Assembly (NCBI RefSeq): GCF_000213805.1
Contig: NC_015556.1
Coordinates: forward strand, 3,549,001 to 3,613,000
DNA: 64,000 nucleotides
Direction of reading: 5' to 3'
DNA from: Pseudomonas fulva 12-X
GTDB taxonomy: Bacteria; Pseudomonadota; Gammaproteobacteria; Pseudomonadales; Pseudomonadaceae
Part shown: positions 1-9,951 of the stretch, one piece after another
Position numbering within the stretch: position 1 is the first letter of the stretch
Layout of the letters: every line of letters begins with the position of its first letter
Notes under the pieces: model-generated
Seen by the model: only the letters and a program-made list of their open reading frames with translations
The model's database searches: none
Told to the model about the DNA's origin: nothing
Program-made: the position numbers and the translations under genes

Positions 1-896
1 ATCAGGTTGATCTTGCAGGGCACGTCGGCCAGCAGCGCGACCATCTGCTCGGCGTGCTCGAGTTTATCGTTCACATCCTTGAGCAGGGTGTATTCGACTG
101 TGAGCACACGTTTCTCGCCAAGGCGGGAAATGTAGCGCTTGCAGGCGGCCAGCAGCATGTCCAGCGGGTACTTCTTGTTGATCGGTACCAGCTGGCTGCG
201 CAGCTCATCATTGGGCGCATGCAGCGACAGCGCCAGGGACACGTCGATGACCTCGGCGAGTTTGTCGATCATCGGCACCACGCCGGAGGTCGACAGGGTC
301 ACCTTGCGCTTGGAGATGCCATAGCCCAGGTCGTCCATCATGATCTTCATGGCGGACACGACGTTGTCGAAGTTCAGCAGCGGCTCGCCCATGCCCATCA
401 TCACCACATTGGTGATGGCGCGGTCGATCTTGGCCGGCACGCTGCCGAAGGATTTGTTGGCGATCCACACCTGGCCGATGATCTCGGCACTGGTAAGGTC
501 GCTGTTGAAACCTTGCTTGCCCGTGGAGCAGAAGCTGCAATCCAGGGCACAGCCCGCTTGCGAGGAAACGCACAGGGTGCCACGCCCGCCCTGGGGTATG
601 TACACGGTCTCCACGCAGCTGCCCGACGCCACACGCACCACCCACTTGCGCGTGCCATCGGAAGAAATGTCTTCGCTGACCACTTCGGGCCCGCGAATGT
701 AGGCAGCGGCCTCGAGCTTCTCGCGCAAGGCCTTGCCGACGTTGGTCATGGCGGCGAAATCGTCGACGCCGAAGTGATGGATCCACTTCATGACCTGACC
801 GGCACGAAAGCGCTTCTCCCCGAGGCTCTCGAAGAACTGCTCCATTTCCGGCTGGGTCAGGCCCAGCAGGTTGATTTTGCCATTCGTGTCGGTCAT
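1..896 (-). CDS. rlmN: 23S rRNA (adenine-C2)-methyltransferase RlmN, C-terminus cut off
   Basis: Radical SAM enzyme that methylates C2 of A2503 in 23S rRNA and of A37 in some tRNAs. The minus-strand frame starts at ATG 896 ([13 protein letters not shown]) and stays open to the window edge, so the C-terminal part is missing. The radical SAM cluster motif C-x3-C-x2-C is visible as CALDCSFC, followed by STGKQGF. The glycine-rich SAM-binding GMGEPLLN follows. It lies directly downstream of ndk, the usual Pseudomonas order. Identity rests on these motifs and on the continuous RlmN-like translation. Confidence 0.95.
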   Translation of the reverse strand, partial: MTDTNGKINLLGLTQPEMEQFFESLGEKRFRAGQVMKWIHHFGVDDFAAMTNVGKALREKLEAAAYIRGPEVVSEDISSDGTRKWVVRVASGSCVETVYIPQGGRGTLCVSSQAGCALDCSFCSTGKQGFNSDLTSAEIIGQVWIANKSFGSVPAKIDRAITNVVMMGMGEPLLNFDNVVSAMKIMMDDLGYGISKRKVTLSTSGVVPMIDKLAEVIDVSLALSLHAPNDELRSQLVPINKKYPLDMLLAACKRYISRLGEKRVLTVEYTLLKDVNDKLEHAEQMVALLADVPCKINL

Positions 897-920
897 GACG
901 TCACCTTCGCACGCTTCGCC

Positions 921-1352
921 TTAGCGAATGCGGGCGTTGATCTCGGTAGCGGAGAAGAAGTAAGCGATTTCGCGAGCAGCGGAAGCTTCCGAGTCGGAAC
1001 CGTGAACAGCGTTCTCGTCGATGGAAACGGCGAAGTCAGCACGGATGGTGCCGGCAGCAGCTTCTTTCGGGTTGGTAGCGCCCATCAGTTCACGGTTCTT
1101 GGCGATGGCGTTTTCGCCTTCCAGAACCTGAACGATAACCGGACCGGAAGTCATGAACGCAACCAGGTCCTTGAAGAAACCGCGCTCGCTGTGCTCGGCG
1201 TAGAAGCCGGCAGCTTCGCGCTCGGACAGCTGCAGCTGCTTGGAAGCAACGATGCGCAGGCCAGCTTCTTCGAAGCGAGTGGTGATCTTGCCGATGACGT
1301 TTTTCGCAACGGCATCCGGCTTGATGATGGAGAAAGTACGTTGAACAGCCAT
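921..1352 (-). CDS. ndk: Nucleoside diphosphate kinase
   Basis: Transfers the gamma phosphate of ATP to other nucleoside diphosphates through a phosphohistidine, balancing NTP and dNTP pools in the cytoplasm. The 143 residues match the normal family length. The N-terminal [12 protein letters not shown] and the active-site block NAVHGSDS are present, with the catalytic histidine at residue 117. It sits between the isc operon and rlmN on the same strand, 24 bp before rlmN, so the two are probably co-transcribed. A TATAAT at about 1400-1405 (minus sense), inside the preceding hairpin, may serve as its -10 element. Confidence 0.97.
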   Translation of the reverse strand: MAVQRTFSIIKPDAVAKNVIGKITTRFEEAGLRIVASKQLQLSEREAAGFYAEHSERGFFKDLVAFMTSGPVIVQVLEGENAIAKNRELMGATNPKEAAAGTIRADFAVSIDENAVHGSDSEASAAREIAYFFSATEINARIR

Positions 1353-1381
1353 GTGAAACTCCAGAAACGGTGGATTAAAGC

Positions 1382-1413
1382 CAAAAATTAAACCCGCGAA
1401 TTATACGCGGGTT
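1382..1413 (-). terminator. Hairpin with T-rich tail after isc operon
   Basis: Arms AACCCGCG (1391-1398) and CGCGGGTT (1406-1413) form an 8-bp stem with a 7-nt loop. On the minus strand the stem is followed by TTTAATTTTT, as expected for an intrinsic terminator of the isc operon just ahead of ndk. The loop contains TATAAT on the minus strand, so the same DNA could hold the -10 of an ndk promoter. Which role dominates cannot be decided from sequence. Confidence 0.55.
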
Positions 1414-1491
1414 CCAGTCAAAAGCATAAGAGCGATGCCCCAAGGTGGCACCTGCTCGGCATAAAAGGCCGGATATCGTCCGACCTCGTGA

Positions 1492-1692
1492 TTACTGTGC
1501 TTCTTCGATCCAGGCTGCCTGAATGGCTTCCAGGACCTTTTCGCCGCCGCGCTGCGGGTCGTCGGAAAACTCCGGCAGCTCGACCACCCAGCGATGCAGC
1601 TGGACGAAATTGACATAACGGGGGTCGACATCCGGCTTGCTGTCGGCGAGCTGGATGGCGATTTCGAGCACATCAACCCATTTCAGGCTCAT
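1492..1692 (-). CDS. iscX: Fe-S cluster assembly protein IscX
   Basis: Small acidic protein of 66 residues, the usual IscX/YfhJ size, and the last gene of the ISC operon. It binds IscS and iron and modulates the rate of cluster assembly. The start MSLKWVDVLEIAIQLADS and the acidic D-P-R-Y-V pattern are typical. It begins 16 bp downstream of the fdx stop and ends the operon ahead of a hairpin upstream of ndk. Confidence 0.93.
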   Translation of the reverse strand: MSLKWVDVLEIAIQLADSKPDVDPRYVNFVQLHRWVVELPEFSDDPQRGGEKVLEAIQAAWIEEAQ

Positions 1693-1707
1693 GTCGTGGC
1701 TTCCTGA

Positions 1708-2049
1708 TCAGTGCGGCGCTTCGGCGGCATGGTTGAGCGAATACTTGGGAATCTCGACGGTGAGGTCCTGCTCGCCGACGATGGCCTGACAGGCCAGGCG
1801 CGACTGCGCTTCCAGGCCCCAGGCCTTGTCCAGGTAATCCTCTTCGAGCTCGTCGGCTTCGTTCAGCGAATCGAAACCCTTGCGCACGATGCAATGGCAG
1901 GTGGTGCAGGCACACACGCCGCCACAGGCGCTTTCCATCTCGATGTGGTGCTCGTGGGCCAGCTCCAGAATCGACGTACCGGACGGCGCTTCGACCACCA
2001 AGCCCTCGGGACAGAATTTCTCGTGGGGCAGAAAAGTTACCACGGGCAT
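1708..2049 (-). CDS. fdx: ISC-type [2Fe-2S] ferredoxin
   Basis: Adrenodoxin-like ferredoxin of 113 residues that supplies electrons for Fe-S assembly on IscU. Ligand cysteines appear at 42, 48, 51 and 87, the same spacing as E. coli Fdx (C-x5-C-x2-C, then a distal C). A further Cys46 lies in the loop, also as in the E. coli protein. It starts 3 bp after the hscA stop, within the isc operon. Confidence 0.96.
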   Translation of the reverse strand: MPVVTFLPHEKFCPEGLVVEAPSGTSILELAHEHHIEMESACGGVCACTTCHCIVRKGFDSLNEADELEEDYLDKAWGLEAQSRLACQAIVGEQDLTVEIPKYSLNHAAEAPH

Positions 2050-2052
2050 CGC

Positions 2053-3918
2053 TTATTCCTCGATCTCATTCAGGCTGCGCCCGGCCAGCGCGGCTTTTAC
2101 CGTCGAATCCATGCGCCGGGCAGCAAAGGCATCGGTCACTTGCGACAGACGCTTGGTCTGCTGCTCGATGGCCAGGCCATCGGTGCCCGTCAACAAATCT
2201 CGCAATTCCTGCATCTGCAGCTCGATGACCATGCGCTCTTCAGCATCCAGCAAGCGTTCGCCGTCGGCCTGCAGGGCACCTTCGACCGCTTCGAGCAGAC
2301 GCTGGGCATCGACCTGCTGCTCGCGCAGCACACGGGCGGCCTTGTCGCCACCGGCATGCTGGAAGGAGTCCTGCAGCATGCGCGCGATCTCGCCATCGGT
2401 CAGCCCATAGGATGGCTTGACCTGAATGCTGGCTTCGACGCCCGAGGCGAGTTCGCGGGCACTGACGCTGAGCAGGCCGTCGGCATCGACCTGGAAGGTC
2501 ACGCGAATCTTCGCCGCACCCGCCACCATCGGCGGGATGCCACGCAGTTCGAAGCGCGCCAGGGAGCGGCAGTCGCTGACCAGCTCGCGCTCGCCCTGCA
2601 GCACATGAATCATCATGGCGCTCTGGCCATCTTTGTAGGTGGTGAATTCCTGGGCGCGCGCCACCGGAATGGTGGTGTTACGCGGAATCACCTTCTCCAT
2701 CAACCCACCCATGGTTTCCAGCCCCAGGGACAACGGGATGACGTCGAGCAGCAACAATTCTTCTCCGTCGGCGCGGCGGTTGCCGGCCAGGGCGTCGGCC
2801 TGGATCGCGGCGCCAATGGCGACCACCTGATCCGGGTCGATATCGGTCAGCGGCTGACGGCCGAACAGCTCGCCGACCGCCTCGCGCACCCGCGGCACGC
2901 GGGTGGAGCCGCCGACCATGACCACCGCACCGACGTCCTCGACCTCGATACCGGCATCACGCACCGCACGGCGACAAGACTTCAGGCTGCGCGCCACCAT
3001 CGGCTCAATCAGGGTCTGGAAATGAATACGGGACAACACACCACGCCATTGCCCGTAACTCACCTCGACGCTGTCGGCAGCGGTCAGCGCTTCCTTGGCG
3101 GCGCAGGCCGCCTGCAGCAGGCTGCGCTGGGCACCGGGCTCGATATTGGCGGACAGGCCCGCCTGCTCGACGATCCAGCCGGCGATGGCGTGATCGAAAT
3201 CATCGCCGCCCAGGGCGCTGTCGCCACCGGTCGCCAGCACTTCGAATACCCCGCCAGTCAGGCGCAGGATGGAAATATCGAAGGTGCCGCCGCCCAGATC
3301 GTAGATCGCCACAACGCCTTCGGCCTTCTGGTCGAGACCGTAGGCCACGGCGGCAGCAGTCGGCTCATTGAGCAGGCGCAGCACGTTCAGGCCGGCCAGG
3401 CGCGCGGCATCCTTGGTGGCCTGGCGCTGGGAGTCGTCGAAATAGGCCGGCACGGTGATGACCGCACCAACCAGATCGCCACCCAGGGTCGCTTCGGCAC
3501 GCTGGCGCAGCACCTTAAGGATGTCGGCGGACACTTCCACCGGGCTTTTCAAGCCCTGCACGGTGTCGATGAACGGCATGTGCGATTCGCCGGCGACGAA
3601 GCGGTAAGGCAGTTGCTCGCCCAGCTGCTTCACATCGGCCAGACCACGCCCCATCAGGCGCTTGACCGACAGGATGCTGTTGTACGGGTCGCTGGAAGCC
3701 TGGGCGCGCGCGGCTTCGCCGACTTCGACGCGATCGGCGTGATAGCGCACGGCCGACGGCAGGATCAGGCGTCCCTCGGCATCGGCCAGCGGCTCGCTGA
3801 CGCCGCTGCGCACGGCTGCGACCAAGGAATTGGTGGTGCCCAGATCGATCCCTACCGCCAGACGACGCTGGTGGGGTTGGGGGCTCTGGCCGGGCTCAGC
3901 AATCTGCAATAAAGCCAT
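2053..3918 (-). CDS. hscA: Fe-S protein assembly chaperone HscA (Hsp70 family)
   Basis: Specialised Hsp70 that uses ATP to release clusters from IscU after recruitment by HscB; it recognises the LPPVK motif of IscU, which is present in this operon. The 621 residues are full length for HscA. Hsp70 signatures are visible: [12 protein letters not shown] near residue 22, [14 protein letters not shown] near 195, and [10 protein letters not shown] near 330. The substrate-binding domain fills the C-terminal third. Very long open frames on the opposite strand here are shadows of GC-rich coding. Confidence 0.97.
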   Translation of the reverse strand: MALLQIAEPGQSPQPHQRRLAVGIDLGTTNSLVAAVRSGVSEPLADAEGRLILPSAVRYHADRVEVGEAARAQASSDPYNSILSVKRLMGRGLADVKQLGEQLPYRFVAGESHMPFIDTVQGLKSPVEVSADILKVLRQRAEATLGGDLVGAVITVPAYFDDSQRQATKDAARLAGLNVLRLLNEPTAAAVAYGLDQKAEGVVAIYDLGGGTFDISILRLTGGVFEVLATGGDSALGGDDFDHAIAGWIVEQAGLSANIEPGAQRSLLQAACAAKEALTAADSVEVSYGQWRGVLSRIHFQTLIEPMVARSLKSCRRAVRDAGIEVEDVGAVVMVGGSTRVPRVREAVGELFGRQPLTDIDPDQVVAIGAAIQADALAGNRRADGEELLLLDVIPLSLGLETMGGLMEKVIPRNTTIPVARAQEFTTYKDGQSAMMIHVLQGERELVSDCRSLARFELRGIPPMVAGAAKIRVTFQVDADGLLSVSARELASGVEASIQVKPSYGLTDGEIARMLQDSFQHAGGDKAARVLREQQVDAQRLLEAVEGALQADGERLLDAEERMVIELQMQELRDLLTGTDGLAIEQQTKRLSQVTDAFAARRMDSTVKAALAGRSLNEIEE

Positions 3919-3972
3919 AGGTAGTCGGTGCTTATCTGGGTATCAGGCACGGCCACGGCAGCCGCGCGAGCA

Positions 3973-4500
3973 TTAATCGTCGAGGCGCTCTTCCAGCTGG
4001 CGCACCTCGTGGGAAAGCTTGTCGAGAAACTGCATGCGGCGCATCAGGCGTTCGGCCTCTTCTCGGCGCGCATCGTCCTCCCAAACTTCGGCGAAGCGTT
4101 CGTTGAGCTCCTGCTGGGCGACTTTCAGGCGCCCCTTGAAGGCCGCCACGCCAGCCAGATCGGCTTCGTCCTGCAGGTCTTCGAGCTCTTCACGCCACTG
4201 CATCTGCTGCAGCAGGAAGTCGGGATCCTGAACAGTGACTTCCAGCGGCAATTCGGGCCCGCGCATAGCTAGCAGGTAACGCGCACGCTGCGAGTCACTC
4301 TTGAGCGTGCGGTAAGCCTCGTTGAGACTCGCCGAGCGCTCGAGTGCCACACGCTGCTCACGCTCGGAGGCATCGGCGAAACGGTCCGGGTGCACGCTGC
4401 GCGCCAGCTCGCGGTAGCGAGCGGCGAGCTGATCGAGATCCAGGCGAAAGCTGGGCTGCAGCTCGAACAGGGCGAAGTGACAGGGGCCGGCGTTCTTCAT
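3973..4500 (-). CDS. hscB: Fe-S assembly co-chaperone HscB (J-protein)
   Basis: J-domain protein of 175 residues that delivers IscU to HscA and stimulates its ATPase. The HPD motif is at about residues 37-39 (SVHPDRF) and the C-terminal helical bundle follows. Its ATG overlaps the iscA stop by one base (TGATG), indicating translational coupling. A gap of 54 bp separates it from hscA. Confidence 0.95.
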   Translation of the reverse strand: MKNAGPCHFALFELQPSFRLDLDQLAARYRELARSVHPDRFADASEREQRVALERSASLNEAYRTLKSDSQRARYLLAMRGPELPLEVTVQDPDFLLQQMQWREELEDLQDEADLAGVAAFKGRLKVAQQELNERFAEVWEDDARREEAERLMRRMQFLDKLSHEVRQLEERLDD

Positions 4501-4823
4501 CAGACGTTAAAGCTTTCGCCGCAGCCGCACTCGCCACGCACGTTCGGATTGTTGAACTTGAAGCCTTCGTTCAACCCTTCCTTGACGAAATCGAGCTCGG
4601 TGCCGTCGAGGTAGACCAGGCTCTTGGGATCGATGATCACCTTGACGCCATGGCTCTCGAAGATCTGATCTTCGCTGGCGGTTTCGTCGACGAACTCCAG
4701 CACGTAGGCCAGGCCGGAACACCCGGTGGTGCGAACCCCGAGACGGATGCCCTCACCCTTGCCACGGCCGTCGAGCGAACGACGGATATGCTGGGCAGCG
4801 GCTTGAGTCATGCTGATGGCCAT
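4500..4823 (-). CDS. iscA: A-type Fe-S carrier IscA
   Basis: A-type carrier of 107 residues that receives clusters from the scaffold and passes them to apo-targets. The three conserved cysteines are visible, one in TTGCSGL and two in the C-terminal CGCGESF. It lies between iscU (14 bp upstream) and hscB (1-bp overlap) in the isc operon. Confidence 0.96.
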   Translation of the reverse strand: MAISMTQAAAQHIRRSLDGRGKGEGIRLGVRTTGCSGLAYVLEFVDETASEDQIFESHGVKVIIDPKSLVYLDGTELDFVKEGLNEGFKFNNPNVRGECGCGESFNV

Positions 4824-4836
4824 CGACCAACCCTCC

Positions 4837-5223
4837 TTAGAGCAAACCTTTCTTCTGCTTGTAGTCGCGCACGGCCGCCTTGATGGCGTCCTCGGCGAGT
4901 ACCGAGCAGTGGATCTTCACCGGCGGCAGCGCCAGTTCTTCGGCGAGCTGGGTGTTCTTGATGGTTTCCGCCTCGTCCAGCGTCTTGCCCTTCATCCACT
5001 CGGTAGCCAGGGAGCTGGAAGCGATGGCCGAACCGCAGCCGTAGGTCTTGAATTTGGCATCTTCGATGACGCCCTGCTCGTTGACCTTGATCTGCAGACG
5101 CATCACGTCGCCGCAGGCCGGCGCGCCGACCATGCCGGTGCCGACGTCCGGGTCTTCCGCGTTCATCTTGCCGACGTTGCGCGGGTTCTCGTAGTGGTCG
5201 ATGACCTTTTCGCTGTAAGCCAT
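4837..5223 (-). CDS. iscU: Fe-S cluster scaffold IscU
   Basis: Scaffold of 128 residues on which IscS sulfur and iron are built into [2Fe-2S] clusters. Ligand cysteines occur in [14 protein letters not shown] and KIHCSV. The HscA-binding LPPVK sits just before the third cysteine. The conserved aspartate of the first motif (CGDV) is intact. It lies 43 bp downstream of iscS. Confidence 0.97.
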   Translation of the reverse strand: MAYSEKVIDHYENPRNVGKMNAEDPDVGTGMVGAPACGDVMRLQIKVNEQGVIEDAKFKTYGCGSAIASSSLATEWMKGKTLDEAETIKNTQLAEELALPPVKIHCSVLAEDAIKAAVRDYKQKKGLL

Positions 5224-5265
5224 TTTTTCAGTCCTCTCTCATCAGGCGCCGCTCACCGGCAGCTT

Positions 5266-6480
5266 TTAGTGTGCTGCCCATTCCACCTTGGAAAGGTCGA
5301 CACCTTCTTTGAACATATCCCAGAGCGGCGACAGTTCGCGCAGCTTGGTAACGGCCTCGCAGACCTTCTGTGCGGCGTAGTCGACTTCTTCTTCGGTGGT
5401 GAAGCGACCGAAGGTGAAACGAATCGAGCTGTGCGCCAGTTCGTCGTTGCGGCCCAGGGCACGCAGTACGTAGGAAGGCTCCAGGGACGCCGAGGTACAG
5501 GCCGAACCGGACGACACCGCCAGGTCCTTGAGGGCCATGATCAACGACTCGCCTTCGACGTAGTTGAAGCTCAGGTTCAGGTTGTGCGGTACGCGGGCAG
5601 TCATGCTGCCATTGATGTACAGTTCTTCCAGGCTCTCGACCTGCTTGAAGAAACGATCACGCAGGGCCAGCACCTTGGCGTTCTCGGCGGCCATTTCTTC
5701 CTTGGCGATACGGAAGGCCTCACCCATGCCGACGCACTGATGGGTCGCCAGAGTGCCGGAACGCATGCCGCGCTCGTGGCCACCGCCGTGGGTCTGGGCT
5801 TCCAGACGGATACGCGGCTTGCGACGCACGTACAGCGCGCCGACACCTTTCGGGCCGTAGGTCTTGTGCGCCGAGAAGGACATCAGGTCGACCTTGAGCT
5901 TCTCCAGGTCGATCTCGACCTTGCCGGTCGACTGGGCGGCATCGACGTGGAAGAACACACCACGGGCACGCAGCAGCTCGCCAATGGCGGCGATGTCGTT
6001 GACGGTGCCGATCTCGTTGTTGACGTGCATGATCGACACCAGCGTGGTGTCCTCGCGCAGCGCCGCCTCGACCATGACCGGGGTGATCAGGCCATCTTCA
6101 CCGGGCTCGATGTAGGTGACTTCAAAACCTTCACGCTCGAGCTGGCGCATGGTGTCCAGCACCGCCTTGTGCTCGATCTTCGAGGTGATCAGGTGCTTGC
6201 CCTTGCTGGCGTAGAAGCTGGCGACACCCTTGATGGCGAGGTTGTCGGACTCGGTGGCACCGGAGGTCCAGACGATTTCGCGCGGGTCGGCGTTGACCAG
6301 CTCGGCCACCTGACGACGGGCGTTCTCGACAGCTTCCTCGGCCTTCCAGCCAAAGACGTGGGAGCGCGAGGCCGGGTTGCCGAAGTTGCCTTCGTTGGTC
6401 AGGCATTCGACCATTTTCTGCGCAACGCGCGGATCGACCGGCGTTGTCGCGGAGTAATCCATGTAGATTGGCAATTTCAT
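5266..6480 (-). CDS. iscS: Cysteine desulfurase IscS
   Basis: PLP enzyme of 404 residues that takes sulfur from cysteine for Fe-S clusters and tRNA thiolation. The PLP lysine is in [10 protein letters not shown] and the mobile persulfide cysteine in [17 protein letters not shown]. The N-terminus [17 protein letters not shown] is the standard IscS start. It follows iscR by 44 bp in the operon. Confidence 0.98.
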   Translation of the reverse strand: MKLPIYMDYSATTPVDPRVAQKMVECLTNEGNFGNPASRSHVFGWKAEEAVENARRQVAELVNADPREIVWTSGATESDNLAIKGVASFYASKGKHLITSKIEHKAVLDTMRQLEREGFEVTYIEPGEDGLITPVMVEAALREDTTLVSIMHVNNEIGTVNDIAAIGELLRARGVFFHVDAAQSTGKVEIDLEKLKVDLMSFSAHKTYGPKGVGALYVRRKPRIRLEAQTHGGGHERGMRSGTLATHQCVGMGEAFRIAKEEMAAENAKVLALRDRFFKQVESLEELYINGSMTARVPHNLNLSFNYVEGESLIMALKDLAVSSGSACTSASLEPSYVLRALGRNDELAHSSIRFTFGRFTTEEEVDYAAQKVCEAVTKLRELSPLWDMFKEGVDLSKVEWAAH

Positions 6481-6524
6481 TTTCGGTATCTCCTAATCAG
6501 GTATCAGGCCGGCGCCTTGCGTGC

Positions 6525-7022
6525 TCAATCGACGGTGGACGCTTCAATCTTATCCAGATGCTGCGCCCTGCCGTTGCTGGCGCAGCGACGTTGATCCTGG
6601 CGCTGGGCGACTTCCTGCACTTCGCGGCGCGTGACCAGATCGGCCAGGCTGATGCCGCTGAGAAACTCGTGAATCTGCTGGCTCAGGTCGCACCACAGGT
6701 GGTGGGTCAGGCAGATGTCGCCGGAGTGGCAACCGCCCTGCCCCTGGCAGCGCGTGGCATCGACCGATTCGTTGACCGCGTCGATCACTTCAGCGACCTG
6801 GATACCCTGCATGTTGCGCGACAGCTGATAACCACCACCTGGCCCGCGCACACTGGAAACCAGACTGCCGCGACGCAGTTTGGCGAACAGCTGCTCGAGG
6901 TAGGAAAGGGAAATACCCTGACGCTCGGAGATATCGGCGAGGGATACCGGCCCATCCTGCGCATGCAGCGCCAGATCGAGCATGGCAGTCACGGCGTAGC
7001 GGCCTTTGGTAGTCAGTCGCAT
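6525..7022 (-). CDS. iscR: Fe-S cluster-sensing transcriptional regulator IscR
   Basis: Rrf2-family regulator of 165 residues. Holo-IscR represses its own operon and the apo form controls other genes. An N-terminal winged helix ([11 protein letters not shown], then [13 protein letters not shown]) is followed by the cluster ligands Cys92, Cys98, Cys104 and His107. It is the first gene of the isc operon. Two IscR-like boxes lie in its upstream DNA, consistent with autoregulation. Confidence 0.97.
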   Translation of the reverse strand: MRLTTKGRYAVTAMLDLALHAQDGPVSLADISERQGISLSYLEQLFAKLRRGSLVSSVRGPGGGYQLSRNMQGIQVAEVIDAVNESVDATRCQGQGGCHSGDICLTHHLWCDLSQQIHEFLSGISLADLVTRREVQEVAQRQDQRRCASNGRAQHLDKIEASTVD

Positions 7023-7054
7023 GAAGGGTTACCAAGGATTCACAATGTGGGGCG

Positions 7055-7084
7055 ATTATCTGCTTTTCCGAGTATTTGAGTCAA
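7055..7084 (-). promoter_or_regulatory. isc operon promoter
   Basis: On the minus strand a -35 TTGACT (7079-7084) and a -10 GATAAT (7055-7060) are separated by 18 bp, 33 bp ahead of the iscR ATG. The -35 lies inside the proximal IscR-like box, so bound IscR would block RNA polymerase. Confidence 0.7.
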
Positions 7085-7112
7085 CTATAAGACCGACCAA
7101 ATTACTCGGATT
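7068..7112 (-). promoter_or_regulatory. Two tandem IscR type-1-like operator boxes
   Basis: Read on the minus strand, the proximal box (7068-7088) is ATAGTTGACT-CAAAT-ACTCGG and the distal one (about 7093-7112) is CCGAGTAATTTGGTCGG. Both resemble the E. coli type-1 IscR consensus (ATASYTGACT, AT-rich core, AGTCRR). The proximal box covers the -35 element. The assignment is by consensus likeness only. Confidence 0.6.
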
Positions 7113-7171
7113 TAGCTCCGCCACCCGTCAAAACTGGCGGCGGATCATAGCAAAACCAGACCCGCCCCGCA

Positions 7172-7951
7172 TCACGCAGCCGGCTTGTCGCCCTGATCCT
7201 TGCAGACGCCGGCGAAGTCCTCGTCACGCAATTGCGGCATATCCTTGGCGCAGTAATCACTGCCCAGCTTGCCCAGTGCGCCGCAAATGCCTTCGAGGCG
7301 ATTGTCGACCGCATGCAGATGATCAAGCAATTGACCGATCGCACGCGCCACCGGATCGGGCATGTCCTGACTGACACCGTAGGCATCGAAGCCCAGTTTG
7401 TCGGCGATGGCCTGGCGCTGCGCTTCGAGCCCATCATCACCCTTGACGATGATCTTCGCCGGAATGCCGACCGCGGTCGCACCCGCCGGCACCGCCTTGG
7501 TGACCACAGCATTGGAGCCGATCTTGGCGCCCGCTCCCACGGTGAACGGGCCGAGCACCTTGGCGCCGGCACCGACCACCACACCATCCTCGAGGGTCGG
7601 ATGGCGCTTGCCCTTGTTCCAACTGGTACCGCCCAGGGTCACGCCCTGATAGAGGGTCACGTCATCGCCGATCTCGGCGGTCTCACCGATGACAATGCCC
7701 ATGCCGTGGTCGATGAAGAAACGCCGGCCGATCACTGCACCAGGATGAATCTCGATGCCGGTCAGCCAGCGACTGAAGTTGGACACGCCCCGCGCCAGCC
7801 ACTTCCAGCCGGAAGTCCAAAGCGCATGCGCGGCGCGATGCAGCCACACGGCGTGCAGCCCAGGATAGCAGGTGACCACCTCGAAGGCGTTGCGCGCCGC
7901 CGGGTCACGATGGAATACGCCCTGGATATCTTCCCGCATGCGCTCAAACAT
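7172..7951 (-). CDS. cysE: Serine O-acetyltransferase
   Basis: Makes O-acetylserine from serine and acetyl-CoA, the first step of cysteine synthesis and therefore upstream of the IscS sulfur supply. A left-handed beta-helix with hexapeptide repeats runs from about residue 65 ([20 protein letters not shown]) to 180. I chose ATG 7951 ([11 protein letters not shown]), which overlaps the trmJ end by 8 bp; an earlier in-frame start at 7978 would add nine unsupported residues. The length is 259 residues, with a C-terminal tail after the helix as in the longer Pseudomonas CysE form. Confidence 0.95.
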   Translation of the reverse strand: MFERMREDIQGVFHRDPAARNAFEVVTCYPGLHAVWLHRAAHALWTSGWKWLARGVSNFSRWLTGIEIHPGAVIGRRFFIDHGMGIVIGETAEIGDDVTLYQGVTLGGTSWNKGKRHPTLEDGVVVGAGAKVLGPFTVGAGAKIGSNAVVTKAVPAGATAVGIPAKIIVKGDDGLEAQRQAIADKLGFDAYGVSQDMPDPVARAIGQLLDHLHAVDNRLEGICGALGKLGSDYCAKDMPQLRDEDFAGVCKDQGDKPAA

Positions 7952-8735
7952 CAGTCTTTCCCCGTTTGTGGTGCTCACCGCGCGCCGCCTTGAGAGTCTC
8001 GGTCAGGATGCCGCGCAAGATATTCATTTCCAGCCGAGTCACCTCGGCGCGTCCGTACAGACGGCGCAGGCGACTCATCAAATGCCGAGGGCTGGCGGGA
8101 TCGAGAAAGCCGATTTCCACCAGCGATTTTTCCAGATGCCCGTAAAAGGATTCCATCTCGTCTGCCGTCACCGGCAGATCCCCCTCCTCGACAACCGCTT
8201 CCTGACGAGGCGCGACCGGCGCGTTTTCAAGAGCCAGGGCCGCCATGCGCACTTCGTAGGTCAGCACCTGCACGGCAGCCGCCAGATTCAGCGAGCTGAA
8301 CGCCGGATCGGAGGGAATGTGCACGTGAAAATGACAGCGCTGCAGCTCTTCATTGGTCAGGCCGGCGTGCTCACGACCGAACACCAGCGCCACCTCACCG
8401 CCCTCGACGGACTTCTGCACCGCGGCCACACCGCACTCGCGCGGATCGATCAATGGCCAGGGAATGCGCCGCTCCCGCGCACTGGTGCCGAAGGCCACGC
8501 TGCAACCGACCAGGGCATCTTCGAGACAGGACACCACCTGAGCAGAATCGAGAATATCGGTAGCGCCAGAGGCCCGCGCTACGGCTTCCTCACTGGGAAA
8601 CTGGCGCGGATCAACCAACACCAGCCGCGACAGCCCCATGTTTTTCATGGCCCTGGCCACTCCGCCGATATTGCCGGGATGACTGGTATTGACCAGTACC
8701 ACTCGAATGTTCTGCAGCAAGGTAAACGCCCGCAT
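7944..8735 (-). CDS. trmJ: tRNA (cytidine/uridine-2'-O-)-methyltransferase TrmJ
   Basis: SPOUT-family enzyme of 263 residues that 2'-O-methylates position 32 of several tRNAs. The N-terminal SPOUT fold begins [25 protein letters not shown]. The SAM-binding knot includes [15 protein letters not shown] and [20 protein letters not shown]. The C-terminal extension after about residue 165 is typical of TrmJ. It overlaps cysE downstream and is divergent from suhB. Confidence 0.95.
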   Translation of the reverse strand: MRAFTLLQNIRVVLVNTSHPGNIGGVARAMKNMGLSRLVLVDPRQFPSEEAVARASGATDILDSAQVVSCLEDALVGCSVAFGTSARERRIPWPLIDPRECGVAAVQKSVEGGEVALVFGREHAGLTNEELQRCHFHVHIPSDPAFSSLNLAAAVQVLTYEVRMAALALENAPVAPRQEAVVEEGDLPVTADEMESFYGHLEKSLVEIGFLDPASPRHLMSRLRRLYGRAEVTRLEMNILRGILTETLKAARGEHHKRGKTDV

Positions 8736-8802
8736 CGGATAAATGAGGTGACAAATCTTACAGAAGCACCCTCCTTTGTGTCATGCAGGACACCGACGGC
8801 AC

Positions 8803-8830
8803 TTCATGCCACAGGCTTTTCTGCTAGAAT
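8803..8830 (+). promoter_or_regulatory. Candidate suhB promoter
   Basis: TTCATG (8803-8808) and TAGAAT (8825-8830) are spaced 16 bp apart and point toward suhB, whose ATG is at 8864. The -10 is good and the -35 moderate. Confidence 0.5.
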
Positions 8831-8863
8831 GGCCGGCTTTATTACGACCCCAGGTGAACTTCC

Positions 8864-9679
8864 ATGCAGCCCATGCTGAACATCGCGCTGCGCGCAGCCC
8901 GTAGCGCCGGTGAAATGATCTTCCGCTCAATCGAACGCCTGGACGTCATCTCCGTAGATGAAAAGGACGCCAAGGACTACGTGACCGAGATCGACCGCTC
9001 GGCCGAGCTGATGATCGTCCAGGCCCTGCGCAAGGCCTATCCGACCCACAGCTTCCTCGGCGAGGAAGGCGGCCTGCTCGAAGGCAGTGGCGAAGGCGCC
9101 GACTATCAGTGGATCATCGACCCGCTCGACGGCACCACCAACTTCGTACGCGGCGTTCCGCATTTCGCCGTCAGCCTGGCCTGCAAATACCGCGGCCGCC
9201 TGGAGCACGCCGTGATCATCGATCCGGTTCGCCAGGAAGAATTCACCGCCAGCCGCGGCCGCGGCGCTGCGCTGAATGGCCGTCGCCTGCGCGTCAGCAA
9301 CCGCAAGAGCCTGGACGGAGCCCTGCTCGGCACCGGCTTCCCGTTCCGCAACGACCAGCTCGATAACCTCGAGAACTACCTGGGCATGTTCCGCAGCCTG
9401 GTCGGCCAGACCGCCGGCGTACGCCGCGCCGGCGCCGCCAGCCTCGACCTGGCTTATGTGGCTGCCGGCCGCTTCGATGCATTCTGGGAATTCGGCCTGT
9501 CCGAGTGGGACATGGCAGCCGGCGCCCTGTTGATTCAGGAAGCGGGCGGCCTGGTCAGCGACTTCAGCGGCGGCCACGAATTCCTCGAGAAGGGCCAGAT
9601 CGTTGCCGGTAACACCAAATGCTTCAAAGCCGTGTTGACCGCGATTCAGCCGCATCTGTCGGCATCACTCAAGCGCTAA
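8864..9679 (+). CDS. suhB: Inositol-1-monophosphatase family protein SuhB
   Basis: Mg-dependent phosphatase of the IMPase family, 271 residues. In bacteria SuhB also acts in rRNA antitermination complexes, and in P. aeruginosa it affects virulence gene expression. Metal-binding motifs are intact: FLGEEGG near 66, IDPLDGTTNF near 84 and the C-terminal WDMAAGALLIQEAGG. It is divergent from trmJ. A structured repeat element begins about 10 bp after its stop. Confidence 0.95.
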   Translation: MQPMLNIALRAARSAGEMIFRSIERLDVISVDEKDAKDYVTEIDRSAELMIVQALRKAYPTHSFLGEEGGLLEGSGEGADYQWIIDPLDGTTNFVRGVPHFAVSLACKYRGRLEHAVIIDPVRQEEFTASRGRGAALNGRRLRVSNRKSLDGALLGTGFPFRNDQLDNLENYLGMFRSLVGQTAGVRRAGAASLDLAYVAAGRFDAFWEFGLSEWDMAAGALLIQEAGGLVSDFSGGHEFLEKGQIVAGNTKCFKAVLTAIQPHLSASLKR

Positions 9680-9688
9680 GAATCAGCG

Positions 9689-9855
9689 AAAGTCTGCTGC
9701 TCGTCGGCACTGCGGCGTTAAAGCAAGCCGCTAGCGGCTAACGTGCTTTAGCACAGCCCGAAGGGTGAGCGGAGCGAGTAATGCTCATGTACAAAAGTAC
9801 ACTCCGCTTCCTCGCCTGCTTTTGCCTTGCATTGCTCTAGCTCGCTAGACTTTAA
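9689..9855 (-). repeat. Structured intergenic repeat, copy A
   Basis: On the minus strand this about 165-bp element matches the plus-strand element at 62143-62262 almost base for base over its first 70 and last 35 positions. It has short terminal inverted repeats (AAGTCT/AGACTT). An internal hairpin pairs TGTAC with GTACA, and an arm AAAGCA can pair with TGCTTT. The middle carries about 40 bp absent from copy B, with the palindrome GCCGCTAGCGGC. No open reading frame of note lies within it. It sits between the suhB stop and a terminator. Confidence 0.85.
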
Positions 9856-9867
9856 AACCCGACTTAC

Positions 9868-9897
9868 AAAAAACCGGCTTCGAGCCGGTTTTTTTAT
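9868..9897 (+). terminator. Terminator of suhB
   Basis: AACCGGCT (about 9872-9879) and AGCCGGTT (9883-9890) pair over a TCG loop and are followed by a run of T residues on the plus strand. A-residues on the left allow function in both directions. Confidence 0.85.
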
Positions 9898-9905
9898 TGC
9901 CCATG

Positions 9906-9930
9906 AAAAAGGCGCTCCAGGGAGCGCCTC
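9906..9930 (-). terminator. Terminator of glycine-zipper gene
   Basis: GGCGCTCC (9911-9918) and GGAGCGCC (9921-9928) form a tight hairpin. On the minus strand it is followed by TTTTT, just after the stop of the gene at 9952. Confidence 0.8.
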
Positions 9931-9951
9931 TTCTACATCTCGACAGCCTGA

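Noticed and set aside
1711..3912. 733-residue open frame antisense to hscA
   Set aside because: It mirrors hscA on the other strand in a high-GC genome and encodes no recognisable domain; the hscA frame is complete and family-typical.
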